Source of the DNA: Deltaproteobacteria bacterium
GTDB lineage: Bacteria; Desulfobacterota; Binatia; Binatales; Binataceae
Assembly (NCBI GenBank): GCA_021780585.1
Contig: JAJXYM010000335.1
Coordinates: forward strand, 1-8,383
Direction: 5' to 3'
Length of the DNA: 8,383 nt
Shown: positions 7,730 through 8,383 of the stretch, piece after piece
How the letters are laid out: every line of letters begins with the position of its first letter
Position numbering within the stretch: position 1 is the first letter of the stretch
Notes under the pieces: model-generated
The model's input: only the letters and a program-made list of their open reading frames with translations
Databases searched by the model: none
What the model was told of the DNA's origin: nothing
Made by a program: the position numbers and the translations under genes

Positions 7730-8383
7730 ATGAGCAAGCCGGACGAGCGGGCGGCCGCGCTTCACGCGCTTAATCGCGCCGCTTTCGGACCGCGTCCGGG
7801 CGACGTGGAGATGGTCGCCGGGATGGGCGCGCGGCGTTATCTGGAGCGGCAGCTCGAGCCGGAGTCGATTCCGATTCCGCCGGAGCTGCGCGCGCGGATC
7901 GGCGAATTGCCCACGCTCACGATGACGCCGCCGGAGCTGTTCGCCGAATTTCAGGGGCCGATTCGCGCCGCCGCCAGGGGCGGCGCCGAAGCGAAAAAAG
8001 CGGCGCGCCGCGATGCGCGGCGGGTCATTCGCGACGCTGTTTACGCGCGCATCGTGCGCGCGCTTTACGGCCCGCGCCAGCTTCAGGAAACGCTCACGGC
8101 GTTCTGGTTCAATCACTTCAACGTCTTCGCCGGCAAGGGCTTGTGCGCGATTTGGACCGGCGCCTTCGAGCAGGAGGCGATCCGGCCGCATACGCTGGGC
8201 CGCTTCCGCGATCTGTTGGGCGCGACCGCGAAGCATCCGGCGATGCTGTTTTATCTCGACAACTGGCGCAACGCCGCGCCCGGTTCGCCCGGCGCGCGCG
8301 GCAAGTCCGACGGCGTCAACGAGAACTACGCGCGCGAGGTGATGGAGTTGCATACGCTCGGCGTCAACGGCGGCTATCGCCAG
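7730..8383 (+). CDS. DUF1800 family protein, 3'-truncated by window edge
   Basis: 218 N-terminal residues are visible; full members are commonly 450-600. The biochemical role of DUF1800 is unknown. Family landmarks in order: LNRAAFGPRPGD (14-25), RYLERQLEPE (about 36-45), FWFNHFNVF (125-133), IRPHTLGRFRDLL (151-163), HPAMLFYLDN (169-178) and NENYAREVMELHTLGVNGGY (197-216). The ATG at 7730 is the first possible start after the in-frame TAG at 7688-7690, so no N-terminal signal peptide can be added upstream. A weak AGG precedes it. Many DUF1800 genes neighbour a DUF1501 gene; if present here it would lie just beyond the right edge. A basic insert (GGAEAKKAARRDARR, about 84-98) sits before the FWFNHF block. 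The gap to the preceding secreted-protein gene is 39 nt, so cotranscription is likely. Confidence 0.92.
   Translation, partial: MSKPDERAAALHALNRAAFGPRPGDVEMVAGMGARRYLERQLEPESIPIPPELRARIGELPTLTMTPPELFAEFQGPIRAAARGGAEAKKAARRDARRVIRDAVYARIVRALYGPRQLQETLTAFWFNHFNVFAGKGLCAIWTGAFEQEAIRPHTLGRFRDLLGATAKHPAMLFYLDNWRNAAPGSPGARGKSDGVNENYAREVMELHTLGVNGGYRQ

Noticed and set aside
7148..8353. 401-codon open frame antisense across dciA, the secreted protein and DUF1800
   Set aside because: It spans three well-supported + strand genes and their gaps and has shadow-type composition.

Overview
The window comes from a high-GC bacterial chromosome. Codon third positions are rich in G/C and GCGATCG-type words are common. 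A protein with a clear Sec signal peptide ending in ALA-Q, a DUF1800 protein, a B12-dependent ribonucleotide reductase and a DciA-type helicase-loader gene suggest a Gram-negative, possibly uncultivated soil or sediment lineage (Acidobacteria, or the former deltaproteobacteria/Binatota-like groups). The lineage is inferred from gene style only and is weakly supported. No rRNA, tRNA, CRISPR array, transposase or phage gene is visible.

Layout from left to right. (1) Positions 1-2144 (+) hold the C-terminal four-fifths of alanyl-tRNA synthetase, cut by the window edge. (2) Convergent to it, 2192-2872 (-), is an orphan gene with visibly lower GC. Its product has a PD-(D/E)XK-like signature and is probably acquired. 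(3) Positions 2873-3125 are non-coding: a perfect 13-bp-stem palindrome, a second GACCCC-ended inverted repeat and a very C-rich (+) strand. (4) Positions 6292-3126 (-) form an operon: class II (adenosylcobalamin) ribonucleotide reductase nrdJ, then 17 nt later a 111-residue unknown protein with a CxxCH motif and a textbook Shine-Dalgarno sequence. (5) Positions 6293-6756 are a 464-nt divergent intergenic region. It carries a strong sigma70-like nrdJ promoter, a 20-bp perfect palindrome over its predicted start site, helically spaced (A/G)ATAAC repeats resembling DnaA boxes, a partial NrdR-box-like sequence and an AT-rich patch. (6) Positions 6757-7215 (+) encode a DUF721/DciA protein. (7) Positions 7304-7690 (+) encode a small secreted protein with Xaa-Pro repeats, followed by the 5' part of a DUF1800 gene that runs off the right edge (7730-8383).

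How the parts fit together: nrdJ supplies dNTPs and dciA acts at replicative helicase loading, so the shared divergent region between two replication-linked genes is the most interesting regulatory segment. The secreted repeat protein and the DUF1800 gene may form a pair. I see no complete new multi-gene system. The best leads are the nrdJ-linked small Cys protein, the nrdJ/dciA control region, the low-GC nuclease-like gene with its palindromic flank, and the decapeptide-like repeat protein.
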